Source: Promethearchaeota archaeon (GTDB lineage: Archaea; Asgardarchaeota; Lokiarchaeia; Sigyniarchaeales; SOKP01). Taken from it: a stretch of 23,719 nucleotides of DNA. Shown here one piece after another: positions 12,999-20,411 of the stretch. Within the stretch, counting starts at the first letter, position 1; every line of letters starts with the position of its first letter. The stretch lies in assembly GCA_019058135.1 (NCBI GenBank), contig JAHLWE010000434.1:1-23719 (forward strand), read 5' to 3'. The translations under genes and the position numbers were made by a program. Below the pieces are notes generated by a model. It saw only the letters and a program-made list of their open reading frames with translations, ran no database searches and was not told where the DNA came from.

Positions 12999-13586
12999 TT
13001 ATTTTATTTCTGGATGAACTTTATAATAATTAAACTCATCAATTGCTTTAGCGAACGGTTTAATTTTATTGTCCCATTTAATACCTTTAAAAATTTCTTT
13101 CATCTTAATTAAAAAATTAATATAATCTTCAGAACTTCCTTTATCTATTTTATATAATGTTCTTATTTTTGTATCCCACATAACAAACAAATTGGGATTT
13201 CTTAAAGCCATCAATTTTACAGTGCCTGTTATTTCAAGTCCTTTTATTGGTCTATAACTGTTATATATTGTTTTAATGTTTTCTTTCAATTCCGTATCAT
13301 TAAAATCAGTTGTTTCAAATTTTAACCCATCTAATTTTTTAAAGATTTTCCCATTTATTTTTATCAATCTCCTAAATTCTTGTTCCTTAAAACTCGTTAT
13401 TGCAATTTTGAATCTTACAATATTCCAAGTAGATAATAAGAGAATATATGCTTCATATTCATAATTATCTTTTAATAGATTTCTACAACTCTCCCAGATT
13501 GTTCCTCGAAGAGTTCCATTATTAATTGTTTTCTCTGTATTCTTTTGGATTGTTTCTTCAAAATCTTTTTGATCTACTTTAAACAT
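12999..13586 (-). CDS. Unknown protein with possible glycosylase-like HhH segment
   Basis: I chose ATG 13586 (195 residues) because GTGAATAAA directly precedes it; an in-frame GTG at 13595 is more likely part of that ribosome-binding site. Residues about 125-150 'ITGTVKLMALRNPNLFVMWDTKIRTLY' resemble the helix-hairpin-helix region of DNA glycosylase-like proteins, where a Gly-rich turn is followed by an Asp ('MWD'). The Asp is present, but the catalytic Lys is not identifiable. The N-terminal 100 residues are helical. It is the first gene of the 11371-13586 module. The glycosylase link is weak and function is best called unknown. Confidence 0.55.
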   Translation of the reverse strand: MFKVDQKDFEETIQKNTEKTINNGTLRGTIWESCRNLLKDNYEYEAYILLLSTWNIVRFKIAITSFKEQEFRRLIKINGKIFKKLDGLKFETTDFNDTELKENIKTIYNSYRPIKGLEITGTVKLMALRNPNLFVMWDTKIRTLYKIDKGSSEDYINFLIKMKEIFKGIKWDNKIKPFAKAIDEFNYYKVHPEIK

Positions 13587-13646
13587 TTTATTCACTTTTC
13601 TTTTTTATCTAATATTAATCCTGTTGTTTTTAAATTTTAATGAAAA

Positions 13647-13709
13647 TTTATAAATATGTCAAATAATTTTATAATATAGAAGTAAAAACTTAAAAATAAA
13701 AAAAGAGGT
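13647..13709 (+). promoter_or_regulatory. Promoter and ribosome-binding site of the plus-strand pair
   Basis: TATA-like TTTATAAA (13647-13654) and TTTTATAAT (13667-13675) precede a leader with GAGGT (13705-13709), seven bases before the ATG at 13717. This is a better Shine-Dalgarno match than most genes here have. Confidence 0.5.
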
Positions 13710-13716
13710 AAAATAA

Positions 13717-13974
13717 ATGGTAAAGAAACAAGTAGTTGATGTAGATTTTTATAGAGATGACAATTTACCATATCCATTATTAAAAGAAGCAGAAAGACAA
13801 GGGATTGAAATTAAGGAAGGGCTCATAGCCGTTATGACTATTATTAATTCTCCACTTAGTTATGAATTTATAATGATTGGAAAGACTCCTACCGATCTTA
13901 AAAAGTTTTATCATGATTTAGCCGCTGCAGATGATATCGATCTAAATGAAGTAGCTCAGAATCTTATGAAGTAG
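13717..13974 (+). CDS. Small protein upstream of a PIN-like protein, possible antitoxin
   Basis: The gene encodes 85 residues, with a clear GAGGT site. The sequence has an N-terminal strand ('QVVDVDFYRDDN'), a helix ('LPYPLLKEAERQG'), two strands ('AVMTIINS', 'YEFIMIGKTP') and an acidic helical tail ('DLAAADDIDLNEVAQNLMK'). It is not a recognisable AbrB, RHH or Phd fold. It lies 15 bases before the PIN-like gene on the same strand, alone on the plus strand among minus-strand genes. That two-gene layout, small then larger, suits a toxin-antitoxin pair, but this partner could have another role. Confidence 0.5.
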   Translation: MVKKQVVDVDFYRDDNLPYPLLKEAERQGIEIKEGLIAVMTIINSPLSYEFIMIGKTPTDLKKFYHDLAAADDIDLNEVAQNLMK

Positions 13975-13989
13975 GAGATATAATTCAAT

Positions 13990-14559
13990 TTGTTTGCTGT
14001 TGATGATATACCTCTCCGTTTTTTGATTGATCACACAATTTTTCATGATTATTTTCGTACTACTGATTATCCACATAGTGATGTGGCAGATTGGTTATTT
14101 CATTATATTCATTATAGAAATTCTTCTGTTCCAAATGAAAAAATAATTATTGTACCAAAAGTAATATTTGATAAAGTACAATTTGAATTTCCTATTTATC
14201 GTGGTATAGCTCATTCAGTTATTCAATCCCTTCGTAAAATAATAGAATTATTTCCAATTGATGATACTGATCCTGATTTATCAGTGATCAATGTTGCTAA
14301 AAGACTATTATCTAAAGATATTGTACCTATAATTGTTTCTTCTGTAAATGAGGAAAAATGGCTTGGTAGAATTCAAAGATGGGGTGTAAATATCGGTTTA
14401 GAAGGATTTACAGAGATAATGTCTGATAATAGAATCTATGATAAATTTCCTTGTATATTAATCGATACTAAAGAAGCAGAATCAAAAAGAATACTTGCTT
14501 ATATACTTTCTAAATATGATTCCGAATATCAAGAAGTAATTCGATATATATCACTTTAA
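13990..14559 (+). CDS. PIN-like domain protein, possible toxin
   Basis: The gene encodes 189 residues from a TTG start; AGGAGAT lies nine bases before it. An early strand with Asp14 ('RFLIDHTIFHDYF') resembles the first PIN motif. Later 'DPDLSVINVAKRLLSKDIVPIIVSSVNEEKW' followed by 'RIQRWGVNI' matches the PIN pattern of an acidic helix, a strand ending in Ser/Thr-x-(D/N) and a 'GV.V' strand. PIN domains are Mg-dependent RNases; catalytic Asp residues are only partly evident. CGT arginine codons are frequent here, unlike the AGA-dominated neighbours, which hints at separate acquisition. It ends at a hairpin terminator. Confidence 0.5.
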   Translation: MFAVDDIPLRFLIDHTIFHDYFRTTDYPHSDVADWLFHYIHYRNSSVPNEKIIIVPKVIFDKVQFEFPIYRGIAHSVIQSLRKIIELFPIDDTDPDLSVINVAKRLLSKDIVPIIVSSVNEEKWLGRIQRWGVNIGLEGFTEIMSDNRIYDKFPCILIDTKEAESKRILAYILSKYDSEYQEVIRYISL

Positions 14560-14572
14560 TAAATTTTTTTAT

Positions 14573-14597
14573 AATTTTGAAATTTTCAAAATTTTTT
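14573..14597 (+). terminator. Hairpin terminator after the PIN-like gene
   Basis: AATTTTGAAA-T-TTTCAAAATT (14573-14593) is a perfect inverted repeat with a T-run directly after it (TTTTATT), 14 bases beyond the stop codon. Confidence 0.5.
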
Positions 14598-14688
14598 ATT
14601 CAAATGATCATTTATTTAAATAGACCCCATATCAAAAAATGTCCGATATTAATTATTTTAATTTTTATTACAATTATTTAATAAAAAG

Positions 14689-14760
14689 CATATCACATTT
14701 TGCGTTGGATAATTGATTTAGAATTTTTATGATATAAATATCATTAAAATAAAAAAAAGA
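14689..14760 (-). repeat. Three-copy 3' element, copy 3
   Basis: CATATCACATTTTGCGTT starts at 14689 and TATCATTAAAATAAAAAAAA at 14739, 50 bases on, ending at the integrase stop codon (14761). The last 20 bases match copy 1 almost exactly, and the final integrase codons (AATTCTAAATAA on the minus strand) match copy 1 (AAATCTAAATAA) too. Confidence 0.55.
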
Positions 14761-15984
14761 TTATTTAGAATTTTTAAAATATTTTTCAAAAACTTCTTTT
14801 AATTTATCGGGGTTAAATTCTTTTCTCTCATCGGTTGGATCTTTAGTGCCATCATCAATACTACTAAAATATAGGGCTGATATAAATTCTTTCATAGATT
14901 TTATAGATTTCTGCATTTCTTTTATATCTTCTTTTAACTTTTCATTTTCATGTTCCATTTTAATGTATTTATTTTCCTTACCAAGTATCCCATCACATTT
15001 CCAACAATATATATTAAATTCAGAGTTATCAGCATTACAATTTTGACATTTTATTGTTTTGATTTTTTTAAGTTTTTCTTTCTTTATTTCTTCTTCAAGT
15101 AAAATCTCTCTAACATCGGAATCATCCAAATGAAAATAAATTTTAGGCATATTAGAATCTGCTCCCCACCCTGCAAATTTACGTAATTGTGCTTCATTTA
15201 ATCTGGATTTTGCTAATTCAGTTAATCTGGAATGTCTGAATAAATGTGGATGTAATTTCTTCCCATTCCATATTTTCGGATATTTTTCAGTTAATTTTTT
15301 AGAAAGTCTAAGCAAATAAACATTATAGGCTGCTGGTCTTTTGTAATAAAAGATAATGTCCTCCGGTTCAAACACTTTTGCATTGAAGTATTCTTTTAAA
15401 TATGGGGTGCTTTCAGTTAAAGGAATATTCCTTTTAGTTGTTTTAGAAGTATTGATGTATGCATTAGTATAATTTTGATTAAATTTAATATCTTTAAATC
15501 TAATATTTAACAGTTCATCAGATCTTAAAGCACCTTCATAATTAACCATAATCATTGTACGTAATTTAAGATTACTGTGTTTTAAAAGAAGTTCAAGTTC
15601 TTCCCTTGTTATTAAATCATTTTTATTTAATTCTTTTGATTTTGTCTTCATTAATGATGGAAGTAGTTCTACCAGATCATTTCTTTTTGAATATTTAAGA
15701 TATGCACGAAATCTTATTATATAATTATTTTTTGTTGCATTGGATAATTCATTACTCCACCAATCACTTCTTAAAACTTTAAAGATATCATTTTTTGTCA
15801 AATTTTTTGGATTTTTTTTATTTGTGATTTCAAATAGTTGATTAATTGCAATTAAATGATTTCTGCGGGTGCTTAGTTCCAATGAATTTAATTTTGTTAG
15901 GTAGTATTCATCAATATTATTATCTTCTGTTTGAATCTGGTCTAAATATTTATCAATATCGGATTTTAAAATTTTAGAATTCAT
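14761..15984 (-). CDS. Tyrosine recombinase (integrase) with C-terminal zinc ribbon
   Basis: The gene encodes 407 residues. Residues 35-110 are a SAM-like core-binding domain. The catalytic domain has Arg154 ('GALRSDELL'), Lys181 ('TSKTTK'), His247-x2-Arg250 ('HPHLFRHSRLTE'), Trp273 ('AGWGADS') and nucleophile Tyr283 ('MPKIYFHL'), the full set of XerC/XerD-type recombinases. A zinc ribbon follows (C313-x2-C316, C327-x2-C330), then a coiled coil (335-375). It would integrate and excise the element by site-specific recombination. A TATA box (TTTATATA, 16007-16014 on the minus strand) lies 26 bases before the ATG, so the message is probably leaderless. It is the last element gene before host genes. 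Confidence 0.9.
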   Translation of the reverse strand: MNSKILKSDIDKYLDQIQTEDNNIDEYYLTKLNSLELSTRRNHLIAINQLFEITNKKNPKNLTKNDIFKVLRSDWWSNELSNATKNNYIIRFRAYLKYSKRNDLVELLPSLMKTKSKELNKNDLITREELELLLKHSNLKLRTMIMVNYEGALRSDELLNIRFKDIKFNQNYTNAYINTSKTTKRNIPLTESTPYLKEYFNAKVFEPEDIIFYYKRPAAYNVYLLRLSKKLTEKYPKIWNGKKLHPHLFRHSRLTELAKSRLNEAQLRKFAGWGADSNMPKIYFHLDDSDVREILLEEEIKKEKLKKIKTIKCQNCNADNSEFNIYCWKCDGILGKENKYIKMEHENEKLKEDIKEMQKSIKSMKEFISALYFSSIDDGTKDPTDERKEFNPDKLKEVFEKYFKNSK

Positions 15985-16006
15985 ATTGTAATAATAGAAA
16001 TTCTCA

Positions 16007-16014
16007 TATATAAA
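16007..16014 (-). promoter_or_regulatory. TATA box of the integrase gene
   Basis: TTTATATA on the minus strand, centred about 26 bases before the ATG at 15984, is the expected archaeal spacing for a leaderless transcript. No operator palindrome is evident. Confidence 0.5.
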
Positions 16015-16133
16015 TTATTATCATTTTTGAAGAATTAATATAAAATCCTTTTCAAATCTAATTTCGTATTAAAGATATTATTAAAATCTTATATTTTTTA
16101 AAAAATTAGATAAAAAAATTATGAAAAAGAGTT

Positions 16134-16478
16134 TTATAATTGACTAATAATTTGTCGTAAATATTTTTCATTTAAAGCACCAATGATTACGCCATCTTTC
16201 ATAACTTCATAACCTTCCAATTCTATATTATTATGAACTCTTTCACCGTTTTTATAAAAAATGAGATAAGGAACAGCCTGAATTCCAAAATTCATTGCAA
16301 ATCCTTTATTCACATCAACATCTACAGAAACCACTTTTATTAGACCGTTATCTTCAAGGTTATGTAATATTGGGCTAATTACTTTACAAGGTCCACACCA
16401 AGTAGCTGTAAAATCTACAATAGTTATTCCTTCTTTAGCAATCTCATCATCTAAATTATCAATTTTTTCAGCCATCAT
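16134..16478 (-). CDS. trxA: Thioredoxin
   Basis: The gene encodes 114 residues, close to the 105-110 of classical thioredoxin. The active site 'WCGPC' is at 27-31 and the cis-proline at 70 ('AVPYLIFYKNGE'). The strand 'IVDFTATWCGP' and helix 'KVISPILHNL' match the family. A short insertion ('NNIELEGYEVMKDGVI') lies between the last strand and helix, so it is not identical to the E. coli type. It reduces protein disulfides in the cytoplasm. The start is the ATG pair at 16473-16478 with GAGAT upstream. It stands alone between the element and fdhD, and is the first clear host gene. Confidence 0.9.
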   Translation of the reverse strand: MMAEKIDNLDDEIAKEGITIVDFTATWCGPCKVISPILHNLEDNGLIKVVSVDVDVNKGFAMNFGIQAVPYLIFYKNGERVHNNIELEGYEVMKDGVIIGALNEKYLRQIISQL

Positions 16479-16614
16479 TAGTAATATCTCAGTTTATTAG
16501 TTTTTTATTATTTCTATAGATTTAAAAATATAAAACTCATAATAAAATTTTAGATTATATTTTGTTAATAGGAAATTATTAAAGAATACAAAATTATTGA
16601 AATTAGACCATATA

Positions 16615-17415
16615 ATGTATAAGAGAATGCATAAAATTAAAAAGCTCCAAAAAGGAAATTTTCATGATATTGAAGATATTATTTTAATAGAAAGACCGAT
16701 CACAATTAAAATAAATGAAAATCCAGTTGTATCTATTATTTGTTTGCCTAAAGATCTTAAAGAATTAACGATTGGATTTTTATATACTACGGGATTTATT
16801 GATTCCACTAATGAAATAAAAAATATGGAAGTTAATTCTATAGAAAACGAGGTGTCAATTTTTATTGATGATTCAAATAAAGCTGCCATTGAAAACTTCA
16901 AATCCCTTACATATAACAGAATTATAAAAACATCTTGTGGTATCCCATCAATTTGGAGAGATTTAATTTTAAATTCTATTGATAAACCTGAAGAACAATT
17001 CAATGATATTAAACTTACTTCCGGTTTAATATTTAAAAGCATTATTAAAATGCAAAAAGAGACATCTTTATTTAAAGAAACGGGTGGATGTCATGGAGCA
17101 GCATTGTTTGATTTTCAAGGAAAATTATTAGAAATATTTGAAGATATTGGAAGGCATAATGCAATTGATAAAGTTATTGGGAGTGCTTTAATAAAAAATA
17201 TTGAATTAAAAGAGACATTTCTCTGCTCAACTGGAAGATTAACTGGAGACTCAGTCTTGAAAGCAGCGAGAAGCAAAATACCCATTTTAGCCTCAATATC
17301 AGCCCCGATTGAATCTGGAATAAGAATTGCATTTAATTATAATATTACATTAATTGGATTTGTAAGGGGAAGCAAGATGAATATTTATACTCATCCAGAT
17401 AGAATAGTTATATAA
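16615..17415 (+). CDS. fdhD: Formate dehydrogenase accessory sulfurtransferase FdhD
   Basis: The gene encodes 266 residues from ATG 16615; a TTG at 16597 would add six. FdhD passes sulfur from a cysteine desulfurase to the Mo/W bis-MGD cofactor of formate dehydrogenase. Family blocks are present: 'ERPITIKINENP', 'LKELTIGFLYTTG', 'TGGCHGAALF', 'EDIGRHNAIDKVIG', 'STGRLTGDSVLKAARSKIP' and a 'GFVRGSKMNIYTHPDRI' end. The usual CxxC sulfur-transfer loop has only its first Cys ('KTSCGIPS', Cys108 from this start); the second position is Pro. No formate dehydrogenase gene is in the window. The 3' end overlaps the convergent hypD gene by eight bases. Confidence 0.88.
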   Translation: MYKRMHKIKKLQKGNFHDIEDIILIERPITIKINENPVVSIICLPKDLKELTIGFLYTTGFIDSTNEIKNMEVNSIENEVSIFIDDSNKAAIENFKSLTYNRIIKTSCGIPSIWRDLILNSIDKPEEQFNDIKLTSGLIFKSIIKMQKETSLFKETGGCHGAALFDFQGKLLEIFEDIGRHNAIDKVIGSALIKNIELKETFLCSTGRLTGDSVLKAARSKIPILASISAPIESGIRIAFNYNITLIGFVRGSKMNIYTHPDRIVI

Positions 17416-18436
17416 TATTTGAACCATATTTATAATAAATTGCACACGTTCCTTCTGCTGAGACCATACAAGGACCCACAGGATTCATAGGGGTACAAAT
17501 CTTTTTGAACAATTTACATTCATATGGATATATTTTTCCAGTCATAACTAAGTGGCAATTACAACCTGGTGGAATATCTATAGATTTTTCAATTTTAATA
17601 TCAAATTTTTTATCCGCATCATATTTAGAATAAGAATCCTTAATTGCTAGACCACCATCAAGAATTCGACCAATACCTCTCCAAGGGGAAGACACTGAAT
17701 CAAAAACATCAGTGATAACTTTTTGGGCAATTTTATTACCCTCAGATTTAACTACTCGTGTATATTCATTTTCTGTCTTATATTCTTTATTTTTTATTTG
17801 TTTCAATAACATCGCTAATGCCATGAGCACATCATTAGGTTCGAAACCCGCTACAACATTCGGGACGTGATATGCATCAGAAAACAATTGAAATGGTTTA
17901 GTTCCAATTATGGTAGCAACATGTCCGGGAGAGATAAAACCATCTATGTTTAATTGGTCAATTCCAATAAGTAATTCCAATGCAGCAGGAATGAGTTTAT
18001 GGGCGCAAATTACTGAAAAATTTAATGGAGGATTGATTTTAATCTCATATCCAATCAATGGAACAGTTGTTTCAAATCCAATAGCAAAAAAAATAACTTC
18101 TTTATCGGGATTTTCTTTAGCAATTTTAACTGCATCATTTGGCCCATATACAATTCTTACATCTGCTCCCTGAGCTCTTAATTCTGCTAGAGAAAGATTA
18201 GTTGCAGGAACCCGGAGCATATCTCCAAAGGTTGTGATTATTGTATTTTCTCTTTTTCCAATCTCTATTGCTTTATCAATATCGGCTGCAGGACATACAC
18301 ATACAGGACATCCAGGACCGGAAATAATTTCAATTTCTTTAGGTAAGATTGAACGAATTCCATATTTAGAAATAGTATGTTCATGTGTTCCACACACATG
18401 CATCAGTTTAATTGGTTTATTAATTTTTCGGGCCAA
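17408..18436 (-). CDS. hypD: [NiFe]-hydrogenase maturation protein HypD, start uncertain
   Basis: HypD carries the Fe(CN)2CO unit with HypC during cofactor assembly. Seen here are 'VCGTHEH' (Cys15), 'GPGCPVCVCP' (Cys43/46/48), 'GFETT' and the C-terminal iron-sulfur cysteines ('PPGCNCHL', 'PYECKLF', 'KICTP', 'VGPCMV', 'EGTCA'). The TTG start at 18436 gives 342 residues but omits the usual N-terminal helix. The frame remains open upstream ('GFTEKITKIINNLARKIN'), which resembles that helix, yet has no standard start codon. An ATG at 18545, placed 23 bases after a TATA-like stretch, would join this frame only if the nine-A run at about 18516-18524 had eight As. Function is sure, the 5' end is not. 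Confidence 0.9.
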   Translation of the reverse strand: MARKINKPIKLMHVCGTHEHTISKYGIRSILPKEIEIISGPGCPVCVCPAADIDKAIEIGKRENTIITTFGDMLRVPATNLSLAELRAQGADVRIVYGPNDAVKIAKENPDKEVIFFAIGFETTVPLIGYEIKINPPLNFSVICAHKLIPAALELLIGIDQLNIDGFISPGHVATIIGTKPFQLFSDAYHVPNVVAGFEPNDVLMALAMLLKQIKNKEYKTENEYTRVVKSEGNKIAQKVITDVFDSVSSPWRGIGRILDGGLAIKDSYSKYDADKKFDIKIEKSIDIPPGCNCHLVMTGKIYPYECKLFKKICTPMNPVGPCMVSAEGTCAIYYKYGSNII

Positions 18437-18604
18437 ATTGTTTATTATCTTAGTGATTTTTTCTGTAAATCCTTTATTTTTTAATATTTTTAATACTGGA
18501 ATGCTGCAGAACCACTTTTTTTTTAATATTTCCTGAAATTAACATTTTAATATTATTATTACTTTAAATTTAAGGATGATTAAATATTCTCAAAAAGAAG
18601 AGAA

Positions 18605-20233
18605 TTACAGAAATTCAGGGAAATTAGTTTTAAGAAATTCAATTGTTTTAAATTTTTGGGGGAAATCTTCTGCTAATAATTTATCTATTTTATTTTTCAT
18701 AAAATTATACATTTCTTTAGAGTAATTATTAGCTAATAAAACAAAAATATTGTCTCTAATAAGATTGATAAAAAATTTAGGTACCATCTTCCAAGTCATT
18801 ATGCCATTTATGAGATACTCTCTAATTTTGTGATATGTAAGAGGCATATCAGATCTCCTTCCAATTTTATTTTTTAATACTATTTTAGCAATATTTAACA
18901 CATTTTCTTGTGTTTTATAGTGTACATCTATGCAATCTAATTCATTAGAAGGCTTTATTAATCTTGAAGCCATCTTTGGATTTTTCTTTGTGTTCCACCA
19001 TTTTTTTAGTAAAAATTGAGTGCCATAAAGATTTTCATATTTGCTCATATTTGAATATATTTCAGTTCCAGGGTAATGTTCATATATGGAATAATTAGGT
19101 AAAATAAAATGTTTATTTTTAAATAATTTCACTAAATAGTCATTAGTTTCATTTATTGTTTGATATGTCTCTCCTGGATGACCATATAATATATTTATCG
19201 TATGATATATTTCATTCTCATCAAGTTTTTTGGAAATAACTTTCATTTTTTCTAAGTATTTGTATGGTTTTGGCGTTTTATTCATGCAAATTTTGAGTAT
19301 TTTAGGAGAGCCACTTTCAAGACCAAATGTTAAACTAAATTTAAGTTGTTTCAAGAATGGAATTTCCTCATCAGGCTTAAATGTGTCAACTCTCAGCTCA
19401 GCCCAATAATATTGATCTGGTGCATATCGTAGTAATTTTTTATATAACTCGATACGATACTTAGGAGTCCCAAATAGTGGGTCCCAAATCCATACTTCAT
19501 AAATTAAATTATCTCGATTATGAAATTGATTGTAAATATTAACTAATTCATTAAGTGCCTTGTTTATTGGCATCCTTCTCCAAGATCTGCTGGCTTTTGT
19601 TAATTTATTTTTTGGATCTTGACAAAAATTGCATGTAAACGGACATCCACGAGAAAGAAATACAGGGATCATAATACGATCGGAAGGAGTGGGATTTTTT
19701 ACATAATCAAGTGATTCTGTATATGACCAATCAGTATTAATGAAATCTTCAATATTTAAGGGCTCACAATAAATAATCAATGGTGCTTTAAGGCGAAATG
19801 ATTTTACATTTAACTTTTTTATTAGTTTACAAAGCTCTTTTTCTGCTTCACCAGAAAAAATGTAATTAAAAGGAGAATTAGTAAAAACAAAATCATTTGG
19901 TCTAATTGTTGGATGATATCCCCCTACAAAAATATATGCATTTGGATGTATATCTCTAATTTTTTTTGCTAGAAATAAACTAGTGATATAAAAAAAACTT
20001 GAGAAACAAGCGATTCCAAAATAGTCATAATCATTAAATTTATCTAAATATCTGGAAATCGTTTTATCTACACTATGGAGTTCGAATTTAAAAGATAGAT
20101 CTAAAATATCGACATCTAAATCGACATTTTTTTTAATATATGAAGCTAAAATCAAAAGCTGAGTTGGCACTATCTTTATTTTACTTAGTTCAGAGGGATT
20201 AATTGGATTAATTAGAACCAGTTTTTTCCTCAT
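18605..20233 (-). CDS. B12-binding-domain radical-SAM protein
   Basis: The gene encodes 542 residues. Residues 1-150 are a Rossmann-type cobalamin-binding domain ('KKLVLINP', 'DYFGIACFSSFFY', 'FVGGYHPTI' at 102-110); the canonical DxHxxG is absent, as in many such proteins. The radical-SAM CxxxCxxC is at 197-204 ('SRGCPFTCNFCQDP'), followed by 'WIWDPLFGTP', 'FGLESGSPKIL' and 'ILYGHPGET', which suit the TIM-barrel core. The C-terminal 150 residues are helical and of unknown role. The substrate cannot be read from sequence; methylation or C-C bond chemistry on a lipid, cofactor or protein are family options. It lies between hypD and hypE, which may be meaningful. A TATA-like box is about 30 bases before the start. 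Confidence 0.85.
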   Translation of the reverse strand: MRKKLVLINPINPSELSKIKIVPTQLLILASYIKKNVDLDVDILDLSFKFELHSVDKTISRYLDKFNDYDYFGIACFSSFFYITSLFLAKKIRDIHPNAYIFVGGYHPTIRPNDFVFTNSPFNYIFSGEAEKELCKLIKKLNVKSFRLKAPLIIYCEPLNIEDFINTDWSYTESLDYVKNPTPSDRIMIPVFLSRGCPFTCNFCQDPKNKLTKASRSWRRMPINKALNELVNIYNQFHNRDNLIYEVWIWDPLFGTPKYRIELYKKLLRYAPDQYYWAELRVDTFKPDEEIPFLKQLKFSLTFGLESGSPKILKICMNKTPKPYKYLEKMKVISKKLDENEIYHTINILYGHPGETYQTINETNDYLVKLFKNKHFILPNYSIYEHYPGTEIYSNMSKYENLYGTQFLLKKWWNTKKNPKMASRLIKPSNELDCIDVHYKTQENVLNIAKIVLKNKIGRRSDMPLTYHKIREYLINGIMTWKMVPKFFINLIRDNIFVLLANNYSKEMYNFMKNKIDKLLAEDFPQKFKTIEFLKTNFPEFL

Positions 20234-20411
20234 TTTAATACAATAATTTTGTTCTTATTGAAATTTAAATAACTTCTTTAGGAGGGAAACTAACTTAAAA
20301 GTTTTTCTCTAATCTGTTATTTAAATTCCGAGAATTAATTGTTTTATTCCTAGATTTTGCATTTTTTATTAATAATTTTTTTTTATTGTTAATTTTCAAA
20401 TAATAATATTT

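Larger units (their letters stand above)
1..15984. mobile_element. Integrated mobile element or provirus, right part (left end outside window)
   Basis: The tract ends at a tyrosine recombinase and then changes abruptly to recognisable host metabolic genes. Inside it are about 25 small genes, nearly all unfamiliar, packed in long one-strand operons with short gaps or overlaps. They include several HTH/RHH regulators, a Spo11-like protein, a J-domain protein, a nuclease-like protein and a PIN-like pair. Many minus-strand genes share a TGATTAAAAATG start context that the host genes lack. The right boundary should lie in 15985-16133. No tRNA gene is visible there, and no attachment-site repeat can be identified because the left end is missing. 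No capsid, portal, terminase, conjugation or transposase gene is recognised, so the element class is undetermined. Confidence 0.72.

Noticed and set aside
12999..13586. Calling this a DNA glycosylase
   Set aside because: One segment resembles the helix-hairpin-helix region, but no catalytic lysine or iron-sulfur cysteines are seen, so it is kept as unknown.
16662..17042. Minus-strand ORF of 126 codons inside fdhD
   Set aside because: FdhD is certain on the plus strand; this is an antisense shadow without family motifs.
17910..18536. Two plus-strand ORFs antisense to hypD
   Set aside because: HypD has all its conserved cysteine motifs on the minus strand; these are shadows.
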